From assembly GCA_030042765.1 (NCBI GenBank), contig JASHZA010000298.1, forward strand, positions 1 through 5,021: a stretch of DNA of 5,021 bases. The letters are read 5' to 3'. The translations under genes and the position numbers were made by a program. The stretch comes from Candidatus Binataceae bacterium (GTDB lineage Bacteria > Desulfobacterota > Binatia > Binatales > Binataceae). Shown in pieces: positions 1-5,021 of this stretch. Each line of letters starts with the position of its first letter. Positions within the stretch are counted from its first letter, which is position 1. The notes below the pieces were generated by a model. The model was not told the origin of the DNA. It made no database searches and saw nothing but the letters and a program-made list of their open reading frames with translations.

Positions 1-521
1 CGGGCTATTTCATGCCGCAGCAGTTCAGCAATCCGGCCAATCCAGAAATCCACTACAGCACGACCGGCCCCGAACTGGTGGAGCAGTTGGAGCGGATCGA
101 TGCCTTCGTTTCGGGTGTGGGAACCGGCGGTACGATCAGCGGCACCGGCCGCTACCTGCGCGAGCATCTGAAGAGCAAACCTTTGATCGTCGCCGTCGAG
201 CCCAAAAATTCGCCGGTGTTGTCGGGCGGCGAGCCGGGATTTCACAAGATCCAGGGTATCGGCGCTGGATTCGTGCCGCAAAACCTCGATACTCACGTCT
301 ATGACGAAATCATCACCGTGAGCGACGAGGATGCGACACTCTATTCACGACGCCTCGCACGCGAAGAGGGGATACTGGTTGGAATCTCGTCGGGTGCGAA
401 CTGCTTTGCGGCGCTCCAAATAGCCAAGCGTCTGGGGCGCGGCAAGATCGTGGTGGTGGTCTTCTGCGATACCGGGGAGCGCTACCTGACGACCGACCTG
501 TTTCAGGCCGAAGGAATCTAG
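1..521 (+). CDS. cysK: Cysteine synthase (O-acetylserine sulfhydrylase), C-terminal part, cut by window start
   Basis: PLP-dependent enzyme of the fold-type II family that makes L-cysteine from O-acetylserine and sulfide in the cytoplasm. The reading frame is open from base 3 and ends at TAG 519-521, giving 172 visible residues. Family members are usually just over 300 residues, so the N-terminal portion with the PLP-binding lysine lies outside the window. Visible hallmarks are the glycine-rich phosphate-binding loop [15 protein letters not shown], the [10 protein letters not shown] segment, ISSGAN, and the C-terminal [12 protein letters not shown], which is the typical CysK ending. The same fold occurs in cystathionine beta-synthase and other OAS-type enzymes, but the end directly after the catalytic domain favours plain CysK/CysM. 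The gene lies 45 bp upstream of larE on the same strand, so the two are probably cotranscribed. The family is certain; the CysK versus CysM subtype is less so. Confidence 0.9.
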   Translation, partial: GYFMPQQFSNPANPEIHYSTTGPELVEQLERIDAFVSGVGTGGTISGTGRYLREHLKSKPLIVAVEPKNSPVLSGGEPGFHKIQGIGAGFVPQNLDTHVYDEIITVSDEDATLYSRRLAREEGILVGISSGANCFAALQIAKRLGRGKIVVVVFCDTGERYLTTDLFQAEGI

Positions 522-566
522 CAGGACAGATCAAAGCGGGCCATATCGCATGACGGACTTCCGTTT

Positions 567-1415
567 ATGAACGGCTCTCTCAAGGACAAGCTCGAACATC
601 TGCGTGAAATTTTGCGCCCGATGCGTTCGGTGATGGTGGCGTTTTCGGGCGGGGTCGATTCGACCTTCCTGCTCAAGGTTGCCCAAGAGACGATTGGCGA
701 ACGCGTCCTCGCGCTCACCACAACTTCGCCCACGATGCCCGACTGGGACCGCCGGACCGCGCTCGAGATGGCGCAGCGGATTGGAGCGCGCCACCTGCTG
801 ATTGATTCGAACGAACTCGAGGTTCCGGGCTACGCGCAAAATCCGCTCGACCGATGCTATCTGTGCAAGCACAATCTTTTCGAGGTTTGCGAAGCCAAGG
901 CGCGAGAGTTGGGAATCGACGAGATCGCCGACGGACTAAATCTCGACGACCTTAACGACTATCGGCCGGGAATTCGGGCGGCGACGGAAAAGCGCGTGCG
1001 CCATCCGCTGGTCGAGGCCCGTCTGAGCAAAGCGGGGGTTCGCGAACTGTCACGCGAATTGCTGTTGCCGACGTGGGATCGGCCGGCGTCGCCCTGCCTG
1101 TCATCGCGCTTCCCTTATGGCACCGAGATCACACTCGAGGGGTTGCGCAAGGTCGAACAGGGCGAAAGAGTGTTGCATGAACTCGGCTTTCGGGTCGCGC
1201 GAGTGCGCTTTCATGGCGAGGTTGCGCGGCTCGAGGTCGAATCGCGGGAGATTCCGCGCTTGATGGAGGCCGAAATGCGCGAGAGGGTCGACCGCGAGCT
1301 CAAGCGAATCGGCTTTCGCTTCGTTACGATCGATTTGAAAGGTTTTCGTTCGGGGTCCCTCAACGAGGGAATTGTCGGCGGCGGAGGTCCAGCCGCCACC
1401 CCACGCGAATCCTGA
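567..1415 (+). CDS. larE: LarE-type ATP-dependent sacrificial sulfur transferase (PP-loop family)
   Basis: A 282-residue PP-loop ATP pyrophosphatase of the LarE family. Characterised LarE adenylates the pyridinium biscarboxylate mononucleotide precursor and transfers sulfur to it, giving the nickel-pincer cofactor of lactate racemase and related LarA-like enzymes. The ATP-binding loop FSGGVDSTFL is at residues 26-35. A CYLC pair follows (C97, C100), then an ADGLNLDDLNDYRPG segment (121-135) typical of the family, and PASPCLSSRFPYG with C177. C177 aligns in context with the sacrificial Cys176 of the Lactiplantibacillus plantarum enzyme. The C-terminal GFRSGSLNEG (about 260-269) is also family-like, followed by a short Gly/Pro tail. 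The start at ATG 567 places the PP-loop at the usual distance from the N-terminus; no strong Shine-Dalgarno is seen. No larA, larB or larC is in the window, so the cofactor role is by homology. Some LarE-like PP-loop proteins may have other substrates. Confidence 0.88.
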   Translation: MNGSLKDKLEHLREILRPMRSVMVAFSGGVDSTFLLKVAQETIGERVLALTTTSPTMPDWDRRTALEMAQRIGARHLLIDSNELEVPGYAQNPLDRCYLCKHNLFEVCEAKARELGIDEIADGLNLDDLNDYRPGIRAATEKRVRHPLVEARLSKAGVRELSRELLLPTWDRPASPCLSSRFPYGTEITLEGLRKVEQGERVLHELGFRVARVRFHGEVARLEVESREIPRLMEAEMRERVDRELKRIGFRFVTIDLKGFRSGSLNEGIVGGGGPAATPRES

Positions 1416-1456
1416 CCACCGCGGCCGCAGGCCTTCGCACAAGTAAAACCGGCTTA

Positions 1457-2146
1457 TCAGCTCCCGATTCGCGTGGCGATCGCCTCGGCGATGGCGAGAT
1501 CGTCGGGCGTCGTTATCTTGAAATTGAGCGGCGATCCCTCGACCACTTCAACGCGCGCACCGAGCCGCTCGACCAGGTCAGAGTCGTCGGTCGCAACGGT
1601 CCCGTCTCGAGAGGCACGAGCGTGCGCCTCGACGAGCAAGGCTCGATGGAAGGCTTGAGGAGTCTGCGCCTGCCATAGACCGGAGCGCGTCAGAGTAGAT
1701 TGGATTGATCGGCCTCCCTCGACGCGCTTGAGAGTGTCCGCAACCGGAATCGCAGCGATTGCGCCTCCAATGCGCGCTGCAGCCTCGATGCACTCGGAAA
1801 ACATTGCAGCTGTAGCGAACGGGCGCGCCGCGTCGTGCACGATAGCTATGTCGGCTTCGGCGCTGGTGAAAGCGAGCGCAATTCGCACCGAGTCCTGGCG
1901 TTCGCCGCCGCCGGGGGTGATCTTCACCGGAATTTCGAGTCCTGCGGCGTTCACTTCGCCACGCGCGGCTCGCTCCATCCCGGAAGGCACGGCAACCACC
2001 GCTTCTCCGATCGCATCGACGGATCGCAAGGTCCGCAGTGCGCGCGCGAGTAGGGTCATGCCCGCGACGCGAACGAACGCCTTCGGCGTCGCGAGTCCGA
2101 GGCGGTTACCGCTCCCAGCGGCGACAATCACCACCGAGGCTTTCAT
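1457..2146 (-). CDS. ispD: 2-C-methyl-D-erythritol 4-phosphate cytidylyltransferase
   Basis: The third enzyme of the MEP isoprenoid pathway. It joins MEP and CTP to form CDP-methylerythritol, releasing pyrophosphate, in the cytoplasm. At 229 residues it has the normal family length. The N-terminal nucleotide-binding signature AAGSGNRLG (residues 9-17, with R15) is followed by PKAF with K22; these match the catalytic Arg and Lys of the family. Further hallmarks are GGGERQDSVRIAL (79-91), VHDAARPF (103-110, with the metal-binding Asp), R154 before LWQAQTPQAF (157-166), TDDSDLVE (186-193), and NFKITTPDDL (208-217) with K210. The start ATG has a GGAGA Shine-Dalgarno 9 bases upstream. The gene converges on larE with 41 bp between them. 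It lies downstream of carD but is separated from it by a hairpin terminator. No clear promoter of its own was found in the roughly 100 bp between. ispF, a frequent partner, does not follow. Confidence 0.95.
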   Translation of the reverse strand: MKASVVIVAAGSGNRLGLATPKAFVRVAGMTLLARALRTLRSVDAIGEAVVAVPSGMERAARGEVNAAGLEIPVKITPGGGERQDSVRIALAFTSAEADIAIVHDAARPFATAAMFSECIEAAARIGGAIAAIPVADTLKRVEGGRSIQSTLTRSGLWQAQTPQAFHRALLVEAHARASRDGTVATDDSDLVERLGARVEVVEGSPLNFKITTPDDLAIAEAIATRIGS

Positions 2147-2245
2147 CGGGAGAAGTCTCCGCGCAGCAAATGTCGAGCCATCACGTGGTCTCTTGAAGTT
2201 TAACGGGCCGCATCAGCTTGGGTACGGATCGTCGGGCCAAGTTCA

Positions 2246-2282
2246 GACAAAAGAAAGGGGCCAGGCTATTTTTGCCGGCCCC
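2246..2282 (-). terminator. Rho-independent terminator of carD
   Basis: A stem GGGGCC (2257-2262) pairs with GGCCCC (2277-2282). It continues past a single bulged A into GGC/GCC, with loop TATTTTT. Read on the minus strand, the hairpin is followed by TTTCTTTTGTC, a U-rich tail. It begins 26 bp past the carD stop codon and separates carD from ispD. Some read-through into ispD is possible, since no clear ispD promoter is visible. Confidence 0.85.
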
Positions 2283-2308
2283 GTCTCTGCAAGATGAAGA
2301 TCGTCGAA

Positions 2309-2803
2309 TCAGTTCGCGAAGATCGTCTTCAGCTCTTCCATGATCTTCTCTTCGGGATGAGCCTTTGCGATAGAGAGTTCCTTGACGAGCAAACTCCGCG
2401 CAGTATCAAGCATTTTGCGCTCACCGAAAGAAAGTTCCTTGTCGCCCTTAAGTACGAGCAAGTCGCGCAGCACCTTAGCGATCTCGAGCGGCGAGCCGGT
2501 CTTGATCTTCTCCGTGTATTCGCGATAGCGGCGATTCCAGGTTTGAGAATCGCCTTCGACCTTGCGCTGACGCAGGATTTTGTAAATCTTGGTAACGGTA
2601 TCCTTCCCGATGACCCTGCGAAGTCCGACAGCGTCGACGTTTTCGGTCGGAATCATGATCGTCATTTTTTCCGTACCGAGAATCCTGAGCATGTAGAACC
2701 TGCGTTCCGTACCCGAGATCACCCTACTTTGGATGTCATCGATGACGGCGACGCCGTGAGCCGGATATACAACCTTCTCACCCTTTTTGAACGGCAAATT
2801 CAT
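2309..2803 (-). CDS. carD: CarD/CdnL-family transcriptional regulator that binds RNA polymerase
   Basis: A 164-residue CarD_CdnL_TRCF-family protein. Known members (Myxococcus CdnL, Mycobacterium and Thermus CarD) bind the RNA polymerase beta subunit through an N-terminal Tudor-like RID domain. A C-terminal helical domain stabilises the open promoter complex, and the proteins act at rRNA and many housekeeping promoters. Here the RID domain spans about residues 1-65, with VVYPAHGVA (11-19) and IPTENVDAVGLR (51-62). The helical domain carries W89 in QTWNRRYREY, matching the conserved Trp that wedges into promoter DNA, and ends with the LSFGERKMLDTARSLLVKEL helix pair. There is no acidic or HMGA-like extension, so it is the short CdnL type rather than the long Myxococcus CarD. 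The Shine-Dalgarno is weak. The gene has its own promoter at 2886-2914 and its own terminator at 2246-2282. Confidence 0.95.
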   Translation of the reverse strand: MNLPFKKGEKVVYPAHGVAVIDDIQSRVISGTERRFYMLRILGTEKMTIMIPTENVDAVGLRRVIGKDTVTKIYKILRQRKVEGDSQTWNRRYREYTEKIKTGSPLEIAKVLRDLLVLKGDKELSFGERKMLDTARSLLVKELSIAKAHPEEKIMEELKTIFAN

Positions 2804-2885
2804 CTGCTTGTAGTACCGATCCGCGGCACCGGATTTCGGAGCGAGATCCCCAGTAACGCTTCCGATCGGCCCGAACCTTTAGTTC

Positions 2886-2914
2886 ATTATGGCATAACTG
2901 TGACAAGTTTGTAA
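2886..2914 (-). promoter_or_regulatory. Predicted sigma70-type extended -10 promoter of carD
   Basis: On the minus strand a -10 box CATAAT (2886-2891, 5 of 6 matches to TATAAT) is preceded by TGC, an extended -10 element. A weak -35 TTACAA (2909-2914, 3 of 6) lies 17 bp upstream. Transcription would start near 2879 and give a 5' leader of about 75 bases before the carD ATG. An inverted repeat AACCCTG/CAGGGTT (2913-2919 and 2943-2949) overlaps the outer edge of the -35 box. Confidence 0.6.
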
Positions 2915-2966
2915 CCCTGCGAAAGACGGAAACAATCTAGAACAGGGTTTATCTGACGGCTGGGAG

Positions 2967-3419
2967 TCAGCCCAAGCGCAGCTCCATAACAATCGCATCT
3001 TCACCCGGGCCGTAGTAATTATGTCTCAAACGTCGTTCTTCAAAGTTCAGCTTGCGATATAGTCCCCGGGCGGGCAGGTTGGAGCGGCGCACCTCTAGAG
3101 TAACCAAGTGCGCATCCTTCGCTTTTGCTTCAGTTATAGCATCCGACATTAGGCGCTCGCCGACCCCTATTCGGCGAAGTTCCGGATGCACGGCAACGTT
3201 GAGGACATGGCATTCGTCGGCCACGAGCCATCGGCAGAGGTAGCCGGCGAGGGCCTCCCCGGAGGCGGTTTTGATGCTGGCGACGATCGTCCGCGAAAAC
3301 GGGAGCGACAACTCTCGAATAAAGGATTCCAGGCTCCAAGGATGGGCGAAACCGAGCCGCTCGATTGTCAAGATCTGGGGCAGGTCTCGCCTGGTGGCGT
3401 CACGAATGTTCAGCCGCAT
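2967..3419 (-). CDS. rimI: Ribosomal protein S18-alanine N-acetyltransferase-like GNAT
   Basis: A GNAT-fold acetyltransferase of the RimI group. RimI uses acetyl-CoA to acetylate the N-terminal alanine of ribosomal protein S18, and related enzymes accept other N-termini. From ATG 3419 it is 150 residues, about the length of E. coli RimI. Family features are the N-terminal IRDATRRDLPQIL, HPWS (26-29), ECHVLNVAVHP (69-79), the acetyl-CoA loop RRIGVG (82-87), LEVRRSNLPARGLYRKLNF (108-126) with E109 and Y121 at the usual catalytic positions, and YYGPGEDAIVM (135-145). A TTG codon at 3440 could add seven residues. ATG 3419 is preferred because the family normally begins a few residues before IRDAT. 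The gene follows the 269-residue protein gene by 67 bp on the same strand and may be cotranscribed with it. The usual partners tsaB and tsaD are not here. Confidence 0.88.
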   Translation of the reverse strand: MRLNIRDATRRDLPQILTIERLGFAHPWSLESFIRELSLPFSRTIVASIKTASGEALAGYLCRWLVADECHVLNVAVHPELRRIGVGERLMSDAITEAKAKDAHLVTLEVRRSNLPARGLYRKLNFEERRLRHNYYGPGEDAIVMELRLG

Positions 3420-3486
3420 CCCCCGCGACCGCGCCGGCAATCTCTTTTGTACAGGCGGCAGTTTAGAGGCCTCTGGGTGCGATTGG

Positions 3487-4296
3487 TCACGCCGCCCGCC
3501 CGAATTCCTCTAGCGAACTTTTGAATACGATTATCTCCAGCACCTTATTCCGCAACCGGTGTTTGAACGAACCAACCGGCTTTGCGAATGCGATGCGCGT
3601 CAAGAACTCCGACGGAAAGGACGAGGAAACGTAAGAAAGGCGACGATAAGCGTCACCCGGGACACTTGCCTGAATCGAAAGGACGGCATCGTTAAGCGCG
3701 ATGGAGTAGTCATAGTCGGGCATCTCTTGGGAGAGGTTCCAGAGCTTCCTCAGTGCCGAATCGGGGACAAGGCGGGGCATCTCGAGCCGCACCAGGTAGG
3801 CGTTAACCTCCTCGGAGACACTGTAGACGGTGCCGTAGCGCCGGTCGCGCTCGGTCTTCTCTTCGTAGAGACCGGTGCGAAAGCCGTCGAAGGCGACCCG
3901 GCGGTCCGCCTGACTGAGCTTCCCGGCGGTCCTGCCGTGTAGCAGTCGCGTCAGCAGCCGCATGACGAGCGCGAGCGCGCCGCTTCGTTGGGCCATCTGG
4001 ACGCGTGCGATAGCTGCTTCGAAATCGCCACTAATTTCGCCATCGAACTGCTTATCTGCGCTCTCATGGGGAAGCTTGGTTCCGTCGCTCGGAGCATTCA
4101 GCATCGAGACGGGCAGCGAGGGCGTCGCCACAAAGGGAGGGGGAGGTGGGGTGGCGGGTTTTGGCGCAATTGGGGGCTTTGGGGCAGCAGCGGCAGGCCG
4201 GGGAACGGGGGCCGGCGCGGCGGCGCTCACAGATGATCCTGGCGAAGGATGATCCTTGTCCTTTTCTCTGTGCTCTGTCTCTTCACCGGAAGCCAT
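3487..4296 (-). CDS. Uncharacterised protein with Pro/Ala-rich N-terminus and probable Hsp20-like C-terminal domain
   Basis: 269 residues, cytoplasmic by lack of a signal peptide or membrane segment. Residues 1-16 are highly charged. Residues 17-64 form a Pro/Ala-rich, presumably disordered stretch that includes five consecutive prolines (50-54). Residues 91-120 look helical, with the hydrophobic run ALALVMRLLTRLL. Residues 154-262 resemble an alpha-crystallin/Hsp20 domain: VNAYLVRLEMPRLVP recalls the Hsp20 strand that leads into 'PG', DYSIALNDAVLSIQA recalls the 'L.dgvLtI.a' strands, and FLTRIAFAKPV with HRLRNKVLEIIVFK recalls the 'r.f.LP..v....A.y.nGVL.v.lPK' end. No C-terminal IxI motif is seen. 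The domain call rests on pattern matching by eye. The ATG has a good AGGA Shine-Dalgarno just upstream, and a likely promoter lies at 4387-4416. It lies upstream of rimI on the same strand. A chaperone role is inference only. Confidence 0.8.
   Translation of the reverse strand: MASGEETEHREKDKDHPSPGSSVSAAAPAPVPRPAAAAPKPPIAPKPATPPPPPFVATPSLPVSMLNAPSDGTKLPHESADKQFDGEISGDFEAAIARVQMAQRSGALALVMRLLTRLLHGRTAGKLSQADRRVAFDGFRTGLYEEKTERDRRYGTVYSVSEEVNAYLVRLEMPRLVPDSALRKLWNLSQEMPDYDYSIALNDAVLSIQASVPGDAYRRLSYVSSSFPSEFLTRIAFAKPVGSFKHRLRNKVLEIIVFKSSLEEFGRAA
4135..4158 (+). other. Potential G-quadruplex motif inside the Pro-rich coding region
   Basis: The + strand carries four runs of three or more G (4135-4137, 4139-4143, 4148-4151, 4156-4158) with loops of 1 to 4 bases, and further G runs at 4172-4176 and 4181-4184. 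This is the template strand of the minus-strand gene. The G runs follow directly from CCC/CCT proline codons, so a dedicated function is not implied. Confidence 0.45.
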
Positions 4297-4386
4297 AGGG
4301 TCCTGCCTGCTATTGAGATCGTGAACGATGCGCGCGGCTTACCGTCCCCAGACCATTTCCCGGGCACAGGCGCTCGGCCTAAGGGA

Positions 4387-4416
4387 ACGATAATCGCCCC
4401 AACTTTTCGATGTCAA
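4387..4416 (-). promoter_or_regulatory. Predicted sigma70-type promoter for the 269-residue protein gene
   Basis: On the minus strand a perfect -35 TTGACA (4411-4416) is followed after 18 bp by TATCGT (4387-4392, 4 of 6 matches to TATAAT). Initiation near 4380 would give a leader of about 84 bases. The spacing is slightly long and the -10 imperfect, so this is a candidate only. Confidence 0.5.
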
Positions 4417-4563
4417 CTTGTGATCATACTCCGGACCGTGCGATCGCGCAGCAAGACCAACGTTGCTTGCGTCGGCAAGGTCGATTTGTAACTATGTCGC
4501 AGCGTGTCCTCGGACTAACATTTTGCGTGGATTATACGGTTGGCGGTGTGCATTGGAACCATG

Positions 4564-4570
4564 AGGAGGT
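4564..4570 (+). promoter_or_regulatory. Strong Shine-Dalgarno that fixes the lipoprotein start
   Basis: AGGAGGT lies 8 bases before ATG 4579. This rules against the in-frame ATG 4561 and TTG 4540, which would place charged and cysteine residues before a canonical signal peptide. Confidence 0.9.
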
Positions 4571-4578
4571 GCGTTGGG

Positions 4579-4860
4579 ATGAAGAAGATAGCAAGTATAC
4601 TGGGAATCCTGGCCCTGTCGGGGTTCATGGCGGCATGTGGCCCGGATCAGAACCTGATCGACCAGGCATCGCAGAAGGCGGAATCCGACGCCAGCCGGGC
4701 CAGCACTGCGGCGCAGAACGCGGAAGCATCGTCTCAGCAAGCTCAGGCGGCAGCGCAGAAAGCTGACCAGGAAGCGGCATCGGCCCAGGACTCGGTGCGC
4801 CGGGCGAACGACGCAGTGGCGCGCCTCGAGGCCGCGTTCTCCACTTCCGTTACGAAGTAA
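4579..4860 (+). CDS. Lpp/OprI-like alanine-zipper murein lipoprotein
   Basis: 93 residues. The signal peptide is MKK followed by a hydrophobic stretch to A19, and a lipobox ending MAAC puts the lipidated cysteine at C20. Residue +2 is Gly, not Asp, so outer-membrane sorting is expected. The mature part (74 residues) is a single helix with nearly perfect heptad spacing: A34, A38, A41, A45, A48, S52, A55, A59, A62, A66, A69, V73, A76, V80, L83 and F87. This is an alanine zipper, as in Pseudomonas OprI and analogous to E. coli Lpp. It ends in a C-terminal lysine (K93), the residue through which Lpp is joined to peptidoglycan. It is therefore probably a trimeric tether between outer membrane and cell wall; the cross-link itself is inference. 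It is longer than mature Lpp (58 residues). It is monocistronic and ends 19 bp before a hairpin terminator. Confidence 0.88.
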   Translation: MKKIASILGILALSGFMAACGPDQNLIDQASQKAESDASRASTAAQNAEASSQQAQAAAQKADQEAASAQDSVRRANDAVARLEAAFSTSVTK

Positions 4861-4879
4861 GCAGAACCGACGTCCAGAC

Positions 4880-4914
4880 GAAGGGCGGGGGGGTACCGAA
4901 TCTTCCCGCCCTTC
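4880..4914 (+). terminator. Hairpin terminator after the lipoprotein gene, possibly bidirectional
   Basis: A perfect 10-bp stem, GAAGGGCGGG (4880-4889) with CCCGCCCTTC (4905-4914), has a 15-base loop. The downstream tail TCTCAATC is only modestly U-rich. If a minus-strand gene ends at 4927, the same stem could also stop transcription from that side. Confidence 0.7.
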
Positions 4915-4926
4915 TCTCAATCGCGA

Positions 4927-5021
4927 CTAAGGCTGTGACGGGGTAGTAGTGGGGTGGCCTGTCGGCGAAGCCTCCGAGCTCGCGGCAGCGCGAAGGGCTT
5001 GGCGCGCGTGTTCGCGCGCGG
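4927..5021 (-). CDS. Possible C-terminal end of an unidentified minus-strand protein
   Basis: A minus-strand frame is open from the window edge to a TAG at 4927-4929. It encodes about 31 residues: a charged helix-like AREHARQALRAAA start followed by a Ser/Thr/Pro-rich tail ending PSQP. The frame is short, and another frame is also open across this stretch, so coding is not proven. The convergent hairpin at 4880-4914 fits a gene ending here. No family can be recognised. Confidence 0.3.
   Translation of the reverse strand, partial: AREHARQALRAAASSEASPTGHPTTTPSQP

Larger units (their letters stand above)
4297..4578. other. Divergent intergenic promoter region
   Basis: This 282-bp region separates the minus-strand 269-residue protein gene from the plus-strand lipoprotein gene and should hold promoters for both. 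The minus-strand promoter is identifiable at 4387-4416. For the plus-strand gene only a TATA-containing sequence (4533-4538, TATACG) about 40 bases before the start is visible, with no good -35 box, so that promoter is not called. A direct repeat CAACTT occurs at 4400-4405 and 4414-4419, the second copy overlapping the minus-strand -35 box. No convincing ORF or RNA gene is seen. Confidence 0.5.

Noticed and set aside
550..570. Six-codon ORF whose TGA overlaps the larE ATG, suggesting a leader peptide
   Set aside because: It has no Shine-Dalgarno and no regulatory codon bias, and such short overlaps arise often by chance.
2149..2160. Short inverted repeat GGAGA-AG-TCTCC covering the ispD Shine-Dalgarno, possible translational control
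   Set aside because: The loop would be only two bases, too tight for a stable hairpin.
1728..2297. Long plus-strand open frame (189 codons) opposite ispD
   Set aside because: It lies antisense to a clear ispD with all catalytic motifs; its Ala/Ser/Arg-rich translation is typical of an antisense shadow in GC-rich DNA.
2294..2914. Plus-strand open frame (206 codons) opposite carD
   Set aside because: It fully overlaps carD, its promoter and its leader on the other strand, and its translation shows no recognisable domain.
3559..3942. Plus-strand open frame (127 codons) opposite the 269-residue protein gene
   Set aside because: The minus-strand gene has a good Shine-Dalgarno, a promoter and structured protein features, while this frame has none.
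4440..4447. GCGATCGC palindrome, similar to the cyanobacterial HIP1 repeat
   Set aside because: Only a couple of copies occur in the window and the rest of the gene content is not cyanobacterial; best explained by chance.
4492..4920. Minus-strand open frame (142 codons) opposite the lipoprotein gene
   Set aside because: The Arg/Leu/Cys-rich translation is the shadow of Ala/Gln codons, and it runs through the terminator hairpin.

Overview
This window looks like a stretch of ordinary chromosome from a moderately GC-rich Gram-negative bacterium. Two observations suggest a deltaproteobacterial-type or related deep lineage. One is a CarD/CdnL-type regulator of 164 residues, the size of the myxobacterial protein, lying just upstream of ispD on the same strand. 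The other is an outer-membrane-type murein lipoprotein. The lineage is an inference from gene content; no rRNA or other marker is present. I see no insertion sequence, CRISPR array, tRNA, phage gene or toxin-antitoxin pair.

Layout. Positions 1-1415 (+ strand) hold the C-terminal half of a cysteine synthase (CysK type), followed 45 bp later by a LarE-type PP-loop sulfur transferase. Positions 1457-4296 (- strand) hold, in transcription order, a 269-residue protein with a Pro/Ala-rich N-terminus and a probable Hsp20-like C-terminal domain, then rimI (N-terminal acetyltransferase), carD and ispD. carD appears to be its own transcription unit. It has an extended -10 promoter at 2886-2914 and a strong hairpin terminator at 2246-2282. 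Positions 4297-4578 are a divergent promoter region. A small Lpp/OprI-like alanine-zipper lipoprotein follows on the + strand at 4579-4860, closed by a 10-bp perfect hairpin. The last 95 bases may hold the C-terminal end of a minus-strand gene that runs off the window.

How the genes work together. cysK and larE plausibly form a sulfur-metabolism unit: one makes cysteine, the other gives up a sulfur atom during nickel-pincer cofactor synthesis. The minus-strand genes cover housekeeping roles: protein acetylation, RNA polymerase promoter-complex stabilisation and isoprenoid precursor synthesis. No convincing undescribed multi-gene system is visible. The items most worth a second look are the divergent Hsp20-like protein with its disordered N-terminus, the unusually regular and long alanine-zipper lipoprotein ending in lysine, and the cysK-larE pairing with extra cysteines in LarE.
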